A stretch of 64,000 bases of DNA from Chelonoidis abingdonii (Eukaryota > Chordata > Testudines > Testudinidae): assembly GCF_003597395.2 (NCBI RefSeq), contig NC_133769.1, positions 50,070,258 to 50,134,257 on the forward strand, in the 5' to 3' direction. The notes beneath the pieces were generated by a model. That model was given only the letters and a program-made list of their open reading frames with translations. It had not been told where the DNA came from and made no database searches. Shown one piece after another: positions 11,330 through 23,866 of the stretch (position 1 is its first letter; every line of letters begins with the position of its first letter). Position numbers and translations under genes: made by a program.

Positions 11330-11915
11330 TGTCAGGGCCAGATAGTGAGCAACCTCTTGTCATGGAGTGAACTGTTCTGTATCAGGGCCGAAGGCCAGAG
11401 ATCAATCCAGCGCCAGGCCAGCTCAAAACAGTCAGAGTCTGTTACCAAACTGAGAGCATGAGATAAGAATCAGGGTTGGGTCAAGCCAGGATCTTTCACT
11501 GGGGTCAGCAGTAGTCTTAAGCCAGAGACCAGTAAACCAGGAGCAGGGTTGAGAGCTGAGCCATGGTCAGAGCCAGTGATTCAGGCAAATCATAGCAAAC
11601 AAGGGCTAAGGCGGAAGCACAGTGGAGTCCTGCATTACACAGACAACTCTCAGAAATGGTTTCCTGGGTTAACTTTATACGAATGCCAGCCAATCAAGAA
11701 ACAACAGAGGGCTGTTGCTCATGTCCCTTTGGGCGGGGCTTCTTGCAGGATTTAACCTCTCAGTTCCTCTTGATGGTAACTCTACCAAAACCCCTAGTGG
11801 TGATGAGTAAGCAGCTTCTGCACCTGCATACACCAGTTCTAGGTCTGTGGTTCTTACGCCAGGGCTGCTTAAGGCCCAATCTGCAGAGAAATCAATGGGA
11901 GATTAGTACAACTCG
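11330..11915. repeat. Possible LTR-derived sequence
   Basis: A moderately GC-rich block (GGCCGAAGGCCAGAGATCAA ... TTGGGCGGGGCTTCTTGCAG) unlike its AT-rich flanks. The repeated 'CAGGGTTGRG' and 'CCAGAGACCAGTAAACCAG' phrases resemble a reptile LTR, but I could not identify ends or a target duplication. Confidence 0.35.
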
Positions 11916-12334
11916 TAGAATTGGGCCCTAAGCTTTTTTTTTTTTTTTTTTTAATACAGTGTATGCTCCTCAAAGGACTTCCATTGTGTGTGACCATTCT
12001 GATGAATCATTCCTCCCGGAGTATGTTTTCCAGTTAGATAAATATGTAGCCATCCACACAGTCTGTCACCTCCTATTTATTAACAAGTTTCTGAAAATAC
12101 TTTCTATCCATATTGTTGTACAAGCAAGAGTAAAATGAGATAATTGCCAATGATTCTGACACATTCAGATTGCAGCTCTAATATTGTGCAGCAGATTATC
12201 ACTAACTAAATTCCCTCTAAGCATGGGTGACAGATTATTCTTTTCCCTGGTTATGTTGTTACATTTGTGACTAGATAATTCATCTTTCCTGCTTCAGAAC
12301 CTCACTGTCTCTATCTTTCATTTTCAGTTTAGAA

Positions 12335-12475
12335 CAGGGATGGACAAACTTTTTGGCCCGAGGGCCACATCGGGGTTGCTTCTCCTTCTCCTCCTCGGGG
12401 TAGCACAAACTTCTTTCGCCAACAGAAGCTGGCCCAATAAAAAAAAAATATTACCTCACCCACCTTGTCTTTTTT
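12335..12475. repeat. Truncated hAT-like end joined to a retroposon fragment
   Basis: CAGGGATGGACAAACTTTTTG followed by GCCCGAGGGCCACATC repeats the left end of the element at 10158, but no right end follows. 12400-12470 (CCAACAGAAGCTGGCCCAAT ... TATTACCTCACCCACCTTGT) matches my recollection of a turtle SINE body. The region looks like two fragments in tandem. Confidence 0.45.
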
Positions 12476-15313
12476 TTTTTTATAGATGAATCATACCAAT
12501 AGTATGTAGCCCCCCTATTCAAATAGTGTAACAATCATTACACCTTTACAAAGGGAAATAGGTCATAATTTTTAACTCAAGCGTCACTACACATTTATTT
12601 AATTCTGCAGCAAAAACATTAATATTTATACTGACATTTTCAAAAATTCTGAAACACTGTCATTCCTTATTGTACACTTCAGAGCTGACACTGTTTTTTT
12701 GTGTCATGGTACACAGCACTGCCAGTGGCATCCAACAATACTATAATTTTTAGCACAGTCATTCATTTTTCTGATAAACCATATGATCTGAACCTTCCCT
12801 AGCAATCCTTGTAGTATTAGGAACCTTCTTTCTTCCCTTAAGATCAGTGTGAGAGGGTCAGGTGCATATTTCCTGTTCCTCCTCTAAACTGTGCAGGGTA
12901 ATTACATCTGTCCAATTTAGTTGTCGCACAGTTTGGATCCAGGACTGGACACTGGAGGCCCTGTTCTCTTCTCTCACAATGAGCCTTTTACCTCTTTATG
13001 TGCCCTGGCTTAGATGAGCCTTGTGTGCTTAAGCTGGAGATATCTGTGCAGGATGTGGACTAACAGGTCCAAATGTGCTATGAGGTCAGTTTCTTCTGCA
13101 CGACACAATTTCTATGACAAGACAATGTAAAGCCAACCCATAATGATTTAACATAACTAAAGAACATGACTAGGAGCCTACTCCTGCTCCTAGTTAAATC
13201 AATGAGAGTTTTGCCATTGACTTCAGTGAGAGAAGGATTGAGCTATTGATACTAATCATCCTTATGCTTCAATATATTGCTGAAATCTGCCAAAATTTGT
13301 GTACATAGAAAGTTTAGACCAGATTCTGCAAGGCGCTGAGCAACTTTTTTCAAGGTAATGAATGCCCTCAACTTCCACTGAAACCAATGGGAGTTGATAG
13401 TGCTCAGCCTCACAGGGAATGCTCAGCAATCACAAGTTCAGGCTCTGCATTATGCACAGGCAATGCAGTCTTGCTCCAGTTGAAGCCACTGGGAACTATG
13501 CTGAGTCAGCAGGAACTCATATAAACAAACAAACATTGTTATGGCAAGTGTCACCAGGTGGAGCTGTTACATGGAGCTTTCCAAGTTCTGTGTCTTGGAG
13601 TGAAAACAAGCATCCAGTTGTGGGAAGACATGCTGTGTATTGGTGTCAGTTTTGTTTATGCAAGGCTCCCTGTAAAGGCAGAGAGGGAGCTGGCCATGAG
13701 CTGTGGGAGAGTTTGATCTTTACCTTGGTCTCTGATTAGCATGAGGTCTTGAGTCAGTTGTTCCCTGAGAACTAGGCATTGGTGTTGAGTTGAGATTCCT
13801 GAAAGAAAGACTTGCCTGGCATACTGTCTGTGACCATCTCATTCAGGACTGGTGTGAATGTAAATAAAGGCAAATTATTCTTAGAATACACCCAGATACC
13901 TCCTGTTACTGACTTTTCCTTCTGTGGAAAGCTAGCCTGCAAGGCCCTGGATGTCTGCTACTGCTTGGTAGAAGAGCAATGATACAAAATACATTGATTG
14001 CAGAATGAACGCTCTTCACTATGTGCCTTTTTTTTAAACAAACCAGATGAGAGGGAATATGGGCCTTGAACTCAGGCAGTACTCAGCCCACAACCACCCA
14101 CAAACCCATAGTTTACTTGAGCAACCAGAAAAAGGAACCTGTGAGGTACTAGACTGCAAAGGGCCCTGTCCCTGAAGCTACCAATTGGGGAAAACATCTG
14201 CACTCCTGTAAGAAGCACAGGAAGTTGTCTGAGAAACTACAGGAATCCATGGCTGGGCTGTTACTATGGTCTCTTTCTGCGTACCTGACTCCTGCCTCCC
14301 TGTCTGCTCTTCATCCCTGTTCCTATCCCAGACCGCATCTGTTCCTGCTTTCTAGCCTCACACTGCTCCTACACTTGGTGCTGTCTCTGGCCCTGAGCTT
14401 CAGCTTGGCACCTGATGCTGGTGCTAACCTTTCACTTGGCACCTGACTATCCATTAGGCATGGCTGCCCATGCCCTGGTCATTACATCTAGGAATTTTAA
14501 AACAAATATGCATTGTACATCTTGTACACAACCAAGGAGGCAATTTTTTAAAGGGATACAAAACATTTTCAAACACTTGGAGCCTGCTTCTCATGTAGGT
14601 TAAGGCCAATTTACACTACTACACTTTAATGCCCCTTTACAGTGCTAGAGTAGTGCAAAGTGGCCTTAGCACAAATGAAAATCAGGCCCTTAATTTCTGG
14701 AGCTGAACGAGCACTCCATTGCATTAACTAGCAGCTCCTTCCATTGCAGTGTATTAATCGGCAGATTCCAAACCAGTAACTGAACTTACTGCCGCTATTT
14801 AACGCTCAAAGTAACAATTTCACAAGGCACTTACAAGCTGTAAATTACAATGAGAGCCAAGCTGTCTCCCTCTTTCCTTAGTTTTTACCTTAATTGTTTC
14901 ATTACTTTTTGTAGTTGAGCACAGCAGTTAACAACCTCAGCAGTAAATCCAGCAAAGTGAGGTTTTAAATCAGTGATGCAGACCTATGCTCCTGATTTGT
15001 CTCGTTTTTTCCATGTTGGTCTCTGATACCATTATTTATATCATGCCCCTGCAACTTTCCCTACTCCCATCCTCGGATTTACCAGGCTACAGGTAATATT
15101 GAAATGACATTAACCCCTTCACTATGTATGCATCAGAAAGTGTAACCTCTTCAGCACAGAGAATATCTCTGTACTAGGTGTATGTATAGTGCCTATAGTC
15201 AGGGTGCCAATAGGGGGAGGTCCCAGAAGTCTCCCCCGCCACAAGTTAACAGAAGGTGTGCAAGATTCCAGGTGGAGCCCTTTAAATACAGCACAGCATT
15301 AGTGTGAAATGTA
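12476..15313. other. Unique intergenic sequence
   Basis: No exon, RNA gene or clear transposon. 13320-13440 contains a decayed palindrome-like repeat (GGCGCTGAGCAACTTTTTTC ... TGGGAGTTGATAGTGCTCAG) of the old 'CTTCCACTGAAACCAATGGG' type. 14597-14695 has weak inverted ends (GGCCAATTTACACTAC / GTAGTGCAAAGTGGCC), perhaps an ancient MITE. A frame at 13419-13739 lacks any conserved pattern. Confidence 0.45.
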
Positions 15314-15483
15314 AGACCTGGTCTATACTGGAGGGGAATCGATCTAAGTTATGCAACTTCAGCTACATGAATAACTTAGATGTACTTAGATCAATTTGCG
15401 GTGTCTTCACCACGGTGAGTCAACTGCCGCCACTCCCCTATCAACTTTGCCTGTGCCTCTTGCCAAGCTGGAGTGCAGGCCCT
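15314..15483. mobile_element. Partial Harbinger-like MITE end
   Basis: GACCTGGTCTATACTGGAGG through GTCTTCACCACGGTGAGTCAAC matches the left half of a common turtle Harbinger-type MITE (ATCGATCTAAGTTATGCAAC motif). It stops abruptly where the larger Harbinger element begins, so the larger element may have inserted into or next to it. Confidence 0.55.
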
Positions 15484-15813
15484 GCTCTACACTACGAGTT
15501 TAGGTTGAACTTAGCAGTGTTAGGTTGATTTAACCCTGCACCCGGCCACACAACAAAGCCATTTTTGTCGACTTAAAGGGCTCTTAAAATCGATTTCTGT
15601 ACTCCTCCCCGATGAGGGGATTAGCGCCGAATTCGACATCGCCGGGTCGAATTTGGGGTGGGGTGGTTGCAATTCAATGGTATTGGCCTCCGGGAGCTAT
15701 CCCAGAGTGCTCCATTGTGACCACTCTGGACAGCACTCTCAACTCAGATGCACTGGCCAGGTAGACAGGAAAAGCCCCGCGAACTTTTGAATTTCATTTC
15801 CTGTTTGGCCAGC

Positions 15814-16251
15814 ATGGCAAGCTCATCAGGACAGGTGACCATGCAGTCCCAGAATCACAAAGGAGCTCCAGCATGGACTGAATGGGAGGTATTGGATCTG
15901 ATCACTGTTTGGGGAGATGAATCTGTGCTATCCGAACTCTGTTCCAAAAGACGAAATGCCAAAATATTTGAAAAAAATCTCCAAGGGCATAATGGACAGA
16001 GGCTACAACAGGGACCCGCAGCAGTGCTGCGTGAAAATTAAGGAGCTCAGGCAAGCCTACCAAAAAACCAAAGAGGCAAACGGCCGCTCCGGGTCAGAGC
16101 CCCATACATGCCGCTTCTATGATGAGCTGCATGCAATTCTAGGGGGCGCCCCTACCACTACCCCACCCCTGTCTGTGGACACCTGCAAGTGCGGAGTCTC
16201 ATGCAACAGGGATGAGGATTTTGGGGATGAGGAGGATGAGGATAGCGCATA
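15814..16251 (+). pseudogene. Harbinger Myb/SANT-like DNA-binding protein, frameshifted
   Basis: In Harbinger elements this accessory protein binds the transposon ends and helps bring the nuclease into the nucleus. The likely start is the ATG at 15814 (MASSSGQVTMQ). The first tryptophan of the Myb/SANT fold is in AWTEWEVLDLITVWG. The second part of the fold (RGYNRDPQQC, KIKELRQAYQKTKEANGRSG) continues in the next reading frame. The two halves are separated by a 7-A run at 15971-15977, where one extra base shifts the frame. The C-terminus is acidic (DEDFGDEEDEDSA) and stops at 16251. Except for that base the protein, about 145 residues, looks complete, so the copy is relatively young. Identification rests on family knowledge plus the visible motifs. 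Confidence 0.8.
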
Positions 16252-16889
16252 GCATGCAAGCAGAGAAACCATTCTCCCCGACAGCTAGGAACTGTTTATC
16301 ACCCGGGAGCCAATACCCTCCCAGAGCGGGCTTACGAACCATGAAGCCAGAGAAGGCACCTCTGGTGAGTGTGCCTTTGTAAATATAATGCATGGTTTAA
16401 AAGCAAGCATGTTTAGTGATGAATTGGCCCTGAATACTTGGAATGCATTCGTGGCCAGTACAGCCACTCCTTTTAAATGGCCAACCCAACGGGTGCTTGG
16501 TATGGGAAAGGAGGGTGCTGCTGTTTGAAACCATTCCCACATGTTATGAAGGTTGAAGAAACTGGAAGACTGTGGCTTACCATGGCTGCTGCACCCAACC
16601 ACTCCGCCCCAGAGGGCTGCCCAAGCAACAGAAGGCTGGCATTCAATAAGTTTTGAAGTGCAGTGTGGCCTTGTCCTTCCCTCCTTCATTCATCCACCAC
16701 CCCACCCGGTACTCCCCTCCTCACCCAGCCCTCCCAGGCTACCTTGGCAGTTATCCCCATTTGTGTGATGAATTAATAAAGAATGCATGATTTTGAAACA
16801 ATAATGACTTTATTGTCTCTGCAAGTGGTGATCGAAGGGGGCGAGGGCAGTTGGCTTACAGGGAAGTAGAGTGAAACAAGGGGGCAGGT

Positions 16890-17779
16890 TTTCATCAAGG
16901 AGGAACAAACAGAACTGTCACACCATAGCTGGCCAGTCATGAAACTGGTTTTCAAAGCTTCTCTGATGCGCAGTGCACCGTGCTGCGCTCTTCTAATCGC
17001 CTTGGTGTCTGGCTGCATGTAATCAGTGGCCAGGTGATTTGCCTCAGCCTCTCACCCCACCATAAATGTCTCCCCCTTACTCTCACAGATATTGTGGAGC
17101 ACACAGCATGCGGCAATAACAATTGAAATATTGGTTTAGCTGAGGTCTAACCGAGTCAGTAAACTGCACCAGCATGCTTTTAAACATCCAAATGCACATT
17201 CTACCACCATTCTGCACTTGCTCAGCATATAGTTGAACAGCTCCTTACTACTGTCCAGGGGTCTATGTATGGCTTCATGAGCCATGGTATTAAGGGGTAG
17301 GCTGGGTCCCGAAGGATAACTATAGGCATTTCAACATCCCCAACAGTTATTTTCTGGTCTGGGAAGTAAGTCCCTTCCTGCAGCTTTTCAAACAGACCAG
17401 AGTTCCTGAAGATGCAAGCGTCATGTACCTTTCTTGGCCATCCCATGTTGATGTTGGTGACATGTCTCTTGTGATCCACCAGAGCTTGCAGCACCATTGA
17501 AAAGTACCCCTTGCGGTTTATGTACTGGCTGTCAAGGTGGTCCGGTCCCAAGAATCAGTGTTCCATGGCATGAACCTGCCCCATTACCACCATGAGGTCC
17601 AAATTGCCAGGGTCCGTGCTTTGAGAGAAGTCTGTGTCCATGTCTTCATCACTATCGTGATTGCACTGTTGTCACCACCTCCCCTGCTTCTGCAAGTTCT
17701 GGTTCTACACATACTGCAGGATAATCTGCGAGGTGTTTACAATGCTCACAACAGCAGTGGTGAGCTGAGCGGGCTCCAT
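16890..17779 (-). pseudogene. HARBI1-like transposase, internally deleted and frameshifted
   Basis: This is the DDE-type nuclease of PIF/Harbinger elements. On the minus strand the start is at 17779 (MEPAQLTTAVVSIVNTSQII). Next comes a segment with DSDEDMDTDFSQST and QVHAMEH, then directly QYINRKGYFSMVLQALVDHK. In the intact family more than 100 residues with the first catalytic aspartate (the DGTH region) lie between these, so an internal deletion near 17530-17560 removed them. The second aspartate is present (ILRDPAYPL, with Arg where Gly is usual). A frameshift near 17262 precedes LSKCRMVVECAFG, which keeps the catalytic glutamate. The C-terminal part (RRAQHGALRIREALKTSFMT) is at 16915-17000. 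It cannot be active. Confidence 0.8.
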
Positions 17780-18464
17780 GTTTGCAGTGGTATAGCGTTC
17801 TTCAGGAGAGCAGAGTTGCAACAGAAGCAGTGGAGGACGACGGTTAGCACCGCATACACTTCCCAAGGAAGAACACACATTCCCGGGAGCCCATGACAAA
17901 CAACATGGAGAAATTCACTATTGAGACACGAGCAGGAGAGCAGAGTTGCAGTGGAAGCGGTGGATGACGATGGGATGCCACGAGAATATATATTTATACA
18001 GAATGATGAGAGGACATGCGAGATCGATTCATGGCACCAGGAGAGCAGAGTTGCAGTGGAAGTGGTGGTTGGATGATGATGGTGAGCAGTTCTACTGCAT
18101 CATCTGCTGAAAGCAGTATGATGTCTTTATGGAAAAAAGGCACATAATGATTGTCTGCCTTTGCCTTCATGGAGGGAGGGGCGACTGACGACATGTACTG
18201 AAAACCACCCGCGACAATGTTTTTGCCCCATCAGGCAATGGATGCTCAACTCAGAATTCCAATGGGCAGCAGAGATGGTGGGAACTGTGGGATAGCTACC
18301 CACAGTGCAACGCTCCAATAATCGACGCTAGCCATGATACTGTGGACACACTCCGTTGACTTAATGTGCTTAGTGGGGACACACACAATTGACTATATGA
18401 AATCGCTTCCTAAAAATCAACTTCTACAAATTTGACCTAATTTCATAGTGTAGACATACCCTTA

Positions 18465-19506
18465 GAAGGTTTGGTGCTTTGTAAACCCCACTAGATATCT
18501 AGCTGCATTCGGGTGCCTAAAAACCTTTGAAATTCTGTCCTTAAAGCACTGGCCTGGGGTCAGACGGGAAGTCCATGGGGGGAGTAGAACCCAGGTCTTT
18601 TAGGGCTAGCTCCCTGACCAACTTCTCTCTCTGCTGCATGCTGCCAAAAATAAAATAAAATAAAAAAAACTCAGATGGGAGCAAAATCAAGGCAGCCAGG
18701 TCTCTGAGATTCCAGCAAATGGTCCCAGGATGGGTGTCATGGTTGACAACATAAAAAGCAGCACAAAGGTTAGGGAGAATGAGAGTTAGATAAGAGGAGA
18801 TCACTTAACTCTCAAAGAGTGGCAGGTTCTGCCCCATTTGTACAGCAATGGCTGCTGTGTAATTTTACATTTTAACTGAAAGCCATTTTGTTCAGTCTTT
18901 TTTTTGTTCGGAGTTTGACAAAAGGAAGGAATGAGCGTGTCATAAGTATCAGATGTGTTTATGCCACAAATTCTTAGGGTTTCAGTTGTATTCAGGCCAA
19001 TTCCAGAATAAAGAACAGAAACTACGTCCACAGTCAATGATTGTCATGATTTGCATTATTACTGGGAACCATCTGTGTTCAGCACTGTTCAGAATATGCC
19101 AGAAAATCCAGTCTGAGCCAATGCATATAAGATGTGTAACTCTGGCTTAGATATTTAAGTATGAAGTGTATAGTTATTGACCACACATTTTATCACATAG
19201 TTACTGTGATGTTTATATCTGAGTGGAGGCACTGATGGCAATAGAAGTTTTAGTTCATTAAGGACTAGAAGATTTGACCCTCTGACTTTCTTTCTAAAGG
19301 AAGAGCTGCCCAGAGCTCCAGTGCCTGTTTATTTTCCTTTCCTGCCTGCAGTGGGTTGATGTCTGTTTTTTTCCTCAACTCTAAAATACAGAATTTTCTT
19401 GGTGTTTAGTTTAAAATATTCTCCTGTGAGAACTGCAACTCAATCACTGTAGTATTATGTTTAAGAACCTTCTGGAAAGTAACTAGCCTTTAAACAGAAG
19501 AAAAAG
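18465..19506. other. Intergenic sequence with a MIR-like fragment
   Basis: 18553-18640 (GTAGAACCCAGGTCTTTTAG, GGGCTAGCTCCCTGACCAAC) resembles the 3' part of an old MIR/CORE-type SINE. The rest shows nothing recognisable. Confidence 0.4.
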
Positions 19507-19803
19507 CAGTGTTGCCAGCTCTCATGATTTTGTCATGAGTCTCATGATAATTGTTTTTCTTAAAGCCCCAGGTCCTGGAGTCAAGTGATTACAGCCTTCA
19601 TTTTTAAAGCAAAATGAAGTTTTTAGTCCTCATGGCTACAGAGAAAGCTTCAAAATGTGACCCCAGTGTACCTTAAAGGCTCAAAAAGCAGACGGCAAAT
19701 AAAAAGAACTCCAAATCTATTTTTATATAATCTCATGTTTTTAAAGCCAATCTCATGATTTTTGGTGAACCTGATTCATGAACATTTGGGACTGGCAATA
19801 CTG
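19507..19803. mobile_element. Old hAT-like MITE, copy 1 of an opposed pair
   Basis: Ends CAGTGTTGCCAGCTCTCATG and GGACTGGCAATACTG form inverted repeats. The interior repeats CTCATGATTTTT-type phrases and TTTAAAGCCAATCTCATG. The flanks have diverged, so the 8-bp duplication is not clear. Related to 20322-20640, which lies in the opposite orientation. Confidence 0.65.
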
Positions 19804-20321
19804 TGAAATTGACTTGAAAGTGTCAGTTTCACTCCTGTTTAAGGTTAGTTTCTAGTCTATTATTTGTAGCAGATAACATCTCTAGAGCCCCAGACAGGTA
19901 CAGTGTAAGCTCCTAGGGACTTGCCCTAGTAAGATGTTTCCAAAGTTAAATGATCTATCCCAAGCTTGGTGAACTGCAAAAAAGTGATAGAAGGTAACAT
20001 TTTACTACAGTTTGTTGTATTCAAGAGTTAGTAACAAAGAATATTCTTTAAAATTTTAAACCTAACCAGTGTTACTTAAGTGACTTGACACAAGATGTGA
20101 GAATGTTAGTATTAGAGCTGAGTGGGTCTAATATTTATTAAATCTTTTTGTATGTATATAGTAATTAGATACAGTGCTCCTATCAGATAATTTCTAAGTT
20201 ATCTGTGCAAAAACAAACAAACAAAGAGTTTTCAGCTGCCTAAGCAGTCCTTGGAATCACACTTAAAGTTGCCTCACCCCCTCCCCACACACTGCCAAAA
20301 TCTGAAATGGCACTCCTGCCT

Positions 20322-20640
20322 ATAGTATTGCCAACATGTTAAAAAATCAGGAGTAAGTCCCCACCCCTTGTCCCCACCAAATCATGAGATTGGCTTAAAA
20401 AGCATGAGGAGATTTTGAAAAAATACATTGTGAGTTATTCTTATTGGCCATGTGGTGATTAACCCTTTATGATTCAAGTTTTCAATACTTTTCTTACCAA
20501 CCATGAGGGCTAGAGACCAACTGTCTTTTAAAAAGAATGCTGAGAGTCTCATGTAATCATATGACTCCAGGAGTGGGGGGCTTTAAGAAAAACAAATATC
20601 CCAGCACTCATGATAAAAATCGCAAGAGCTGGCAACAATG
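20322..20640. mobile_element. Old hAT-like MITE, copy 2 of an opposed pair
   Basis: Ends TAGTATTGCCAACATG and AGAGCTGGCAACAATG. The interior (AAATCATGAGATTGGC, CATGAGGGCTAGAGACCAAC) is the reverse complement of phrases in 19507-19803. Both flanks contain TGCCTA, the remains of the target duplication. A simple (AATAAT)n tract follows at about 20684-20740. Confidence 0.6.
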
Positions 20641-23573
20641 TGCCTAACACAATGAGGCCCTGATCCAGGAGAGCACTTGGATAATAATAAATAATAATAA
20701 TAAATAAAGGGATTTGGGGTTAACGATAAATAATAAATAAGGAATTTGGGGTTAAAGACCACTGCACTTAATATTCCCTTTCTTCCTCACTTTACAGATA
20801 TTGAGCCTGATTTGCTGTTTTATCTATTGATTGCAACAGAGTTAAACTGGTGTAAAACTGAAGTAACAGTGCTGCATTAGGCCCTGCATGTGCTACTTAT
20901 GATAACCACTAAAAGTCTTATAATGCTGGCAAAAAAAAAAAAAAAATCCAGAACAGTGACTTACCCAAAGTGTGGACATTTTATTTCAATTTTATTAATC
21001 CTGGCGGTATGTCCAAACCTTTCACATTTTAAAAAGTGAATTTCAGCGGCTATGTATTCCTTTATTCCAAACATTTGTAACCTTTATTGATCTGCTCAGG
21101 CAGAAGCACAGAATGAAAGGTCTTTATGATTGATTTGGAAAACACTACTTTGTTTTCAGTCCACAAACGTCCATCACTTTTATGACAGCTTACCATAAAT
21201 CTTCCTTTTTCCACACCTAGAAAACCTATACATATGCTTTTGGTGCAATACTGGGTTTTTCCATACAGTTTAATTACAGCAGAGATTTCCAGCACTTTCA
21301 GCATTTCCAGCAGCTGAGTGTAACAAATTTTGCCTTAATGGGTCTCATTGTGTTCACCTACTCTCTTGGTACCCTGCTGTGTCTTCATACAAACTTTCAG
21401 GGGTCGCAACAACCTGTTCACATCCAGAAACAGAGGGGATGGGACTAGCAGAAATATATTTGGCCAGTAAGCACAGAAAAGGGAAGTAGGGTCTATGCGG
21501 CATCTTTCCTCCATCCTCTGGGCTCTATTTTGCCACCCTTACTCACATTGAATAGTGCTTCATTACACAAATAGTTCCATTGATTTCAGGGGACTGTTTG
21601 TGGAAGGTTGTACTACTCAGTGTGAGTAAGGATGGTAGAACGCGCCCTCCCCCACCCCAAGACAGAAGCTGCACTGTGTGAACACCACAAGGCAGCCAGA
21701 TATAGGAGGACTATGTGGGGAAGTTGTTCTATATGGTATTATCCCATACAGGTGCATTTTCCATTGAAAAATCCATTGGAAGCAAGTGTTGCTCAGAGCA
21801 GCACTAACTCCCATTCCTATCACCTCTCAGAGAGTGGGAGATGTGTGCTCTGCTGCATCTGGGCTTCCACTGGACACAAGGACTTACCCATGGTGCCTGG
21901 AGATGGGGACTCCACGGAGCAGCATGGAGGAGCTGGATCTCTGCACACATGGCCCAAGATCTGTGTTTAACGATACAGTTAACAGTTTTCCCATTATCTT
22001 CCATTTGATACTTGATCTCTTTGCTCTTTGTATCTGATAGTTCCAGTGTAGTAACAGTTTTCAAACCCAGCACAAACACCGTGAACTTGCAATGGCCCAG
22101 TAAAGTTTGTGCATTGCTTTCACTATCCAAAAGCGGTAATTCGAGTGGCCTTTGTACTCTTATGACTTATGAGGCAGAGCAAGCTCTCCAGGTTTTTCGG
22201 TCAGTGCATGGCTGTCATGTTTCATTTCAGCTGATACACATCAAGGTGACATCTTCTGCAATTGCACTTCACTATACCATTTGTTTACTTCTGCTTTCTA
22301 ATTCCAGCTGCTGGGACCCAGGCAGCCGCTCCATCGTTCAGAGAATTTAACTGGCTGTTCTGTATGCCCCAGTTAGTACAATTGTTTCTTTGAAAGTCAT
22401 CATTTTATGTCTTCTTCTATGTCCTTGTATTTTCTCTCTCTTTCTGGGTGAGAGAATGAATGCAGATTAATATTATCATTTGTTCTTGTATGTACAGTGT
22501 GTATGTGTCTGTATGAATGTTAATACTTATTATCAGCCTGCCATTTGAGTCTTACACACTTTAGAGAAAAATATATTTTAAATTTCCAGTTTCTGAAATC
22601 AGTTTAAGACAGTGTCTCAGCAATATGAAAGACAATTGTTTTGTCAAGCTGTGTGTTTAGTGAGGTTTAGAATAATGTCATGTTTAGCCCTCCCGAGTCT
22701 TCAGCCAGGTTCTGGACACTGTGTATATAAGGACCATACATTTGCACCACAGAAAGAAGCTGGGGTTACTGAAGATCACCTCCCCAGATCTGCTGAAAGT
22801 AGGAGAGCTCGCCCTCCTCGGCCGATGAAGTGAGGCCTTCTAAGGCAGGAGACGATGAAGTCAGAAAAGCAAGAGGTGCTGACCTGATCCCAGCATCCTG
22901 CTCTGGGTCATGCTGCCCCACCACACAATTTCCCCTGCAGTTAGGGCTCTCCAAGTCCAGGTTTGCCCCTGCTACCCCATCAAGGTGCCTGGTCTGGCTC
23001 AGGACAGACTGTTAAAAACCTAGGCACAAACCCCAAACTGGTTGTGAGTTCTATTATTAGCTTTCACCTATCAAGTGTGAACTCCTCAAGCACTATAACA
23101 ACCTTAACATGGACTCACAGACACTTCCTTTTGGCTCTCTGGTCTATTTTGGCACCCAGGCAAACATGCCTTTGTGGTAGATGGTCCCTTACACTGAAAC
23201 TCACATCAATATTCAGTTACTCTCAGTCCTAAAGGAACTGTCACTTACCCCAGGTCAATTTGTACCTTAGAACTCTCCCCAAAGACAACATTTATAGCCA
23301 ATCTTATAATAAACTAACTAAAGGTTCATTCATTAAGAAAAACGAGTCATTTACAAGGTTAAAGCAGCTAAACATACACACACAAATGAGTTACAGTCTT
23401 AAATTCCAAAAGGTGACAGGAGCACCTATATATGCAAGCTCTATATGCCGATTAGGGATAACCCAAGCTAAACTTGTGCTTAGAAATCTTTGGCCTCAGA
23501 GTTCAAGCAGCAGCAGGATAGTTTTCCTTAACAGGGATTTTTATTCCCTTCCCTCAGCATTCAAGCTGTCATA
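20641..23573. other. Unique intergenic sequence
   Basis: No exon or RNA gene is recognisable. 20684-20740 is a (TAA)n-rich simple repeat. 21530-21620 carries an old self-complementary repeat (CACCCTTACTCACATTGAAT ... CTCAGTGTGAGTAAGGATGG). Frames at 21632-22350 and 22612-23574 show no conserved domain and are probably random. Confidence 0.45.
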
Positions 23574-23581
23574 GGATAAGG

Positions 23582-23866
23582 CAGGGGTCGGCAACCTTTC
23601 AGAAGTGGTGTGCCGAGTCTTCATTTATTCACTCTAATTAAAGGTTTTGCATGCCGGTAATGCATTTTAATGTTCTTAGAAGGTCTCTAAACTATTGTTA
23701 TATGTAAAGTAAATAAGGCTTTTAAAATGTTTAAGAAGCTTCATTTAAAATGAAATAAAATGCAGAGCCCCCCAGACCAGTGGTCAGGACCCTGGCAGTG
23801 TGAGTGCCACTGAAAAGGAGCTCGTGTGCTGCCTTCAGCACCCGTGCCATAGGTTGCCTATCCCTG
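23582..23866. mobile_element. hAT-Charlie-like MITE
   Basis: Ends CAGGGGTCGGCAACCTTTC and AGGTTGCCTATCCCTG are classic hAT-Charlie termini. A perfect 8-bp duplication, GGATAAGG, flanks it at 23574-23581 and 23867-23874. It is 285 bp long with no coding capacity. Confidence 0.92.

Larger units (their letters stand above)
15484..18464. mobile_element. Degenerate PIF/Harbinger DNA transposon with two broken genes
   Basis: Ends read TCTACACTACGAGTTTAGGT on the left and TTTCATAGTGTAGA on the right, so the inverted terminal repeats extend about 45 bp with mismatches. Inside are the two genes that define PIF/Harbinger elements: a Myb/SANT-like DNA-binding protein on the plus strand and a HARBI1-like nuclease on the minus strand, pointing toward each other. 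Both are interrupted. Between 17803 and 18075 a segment AGGAGAGCAGAGTTGCA recurs three times at spacings of about 128 and 108 bp. The right end is followed by CCCTTAG, typical of these ends. Confidence 0.85.
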
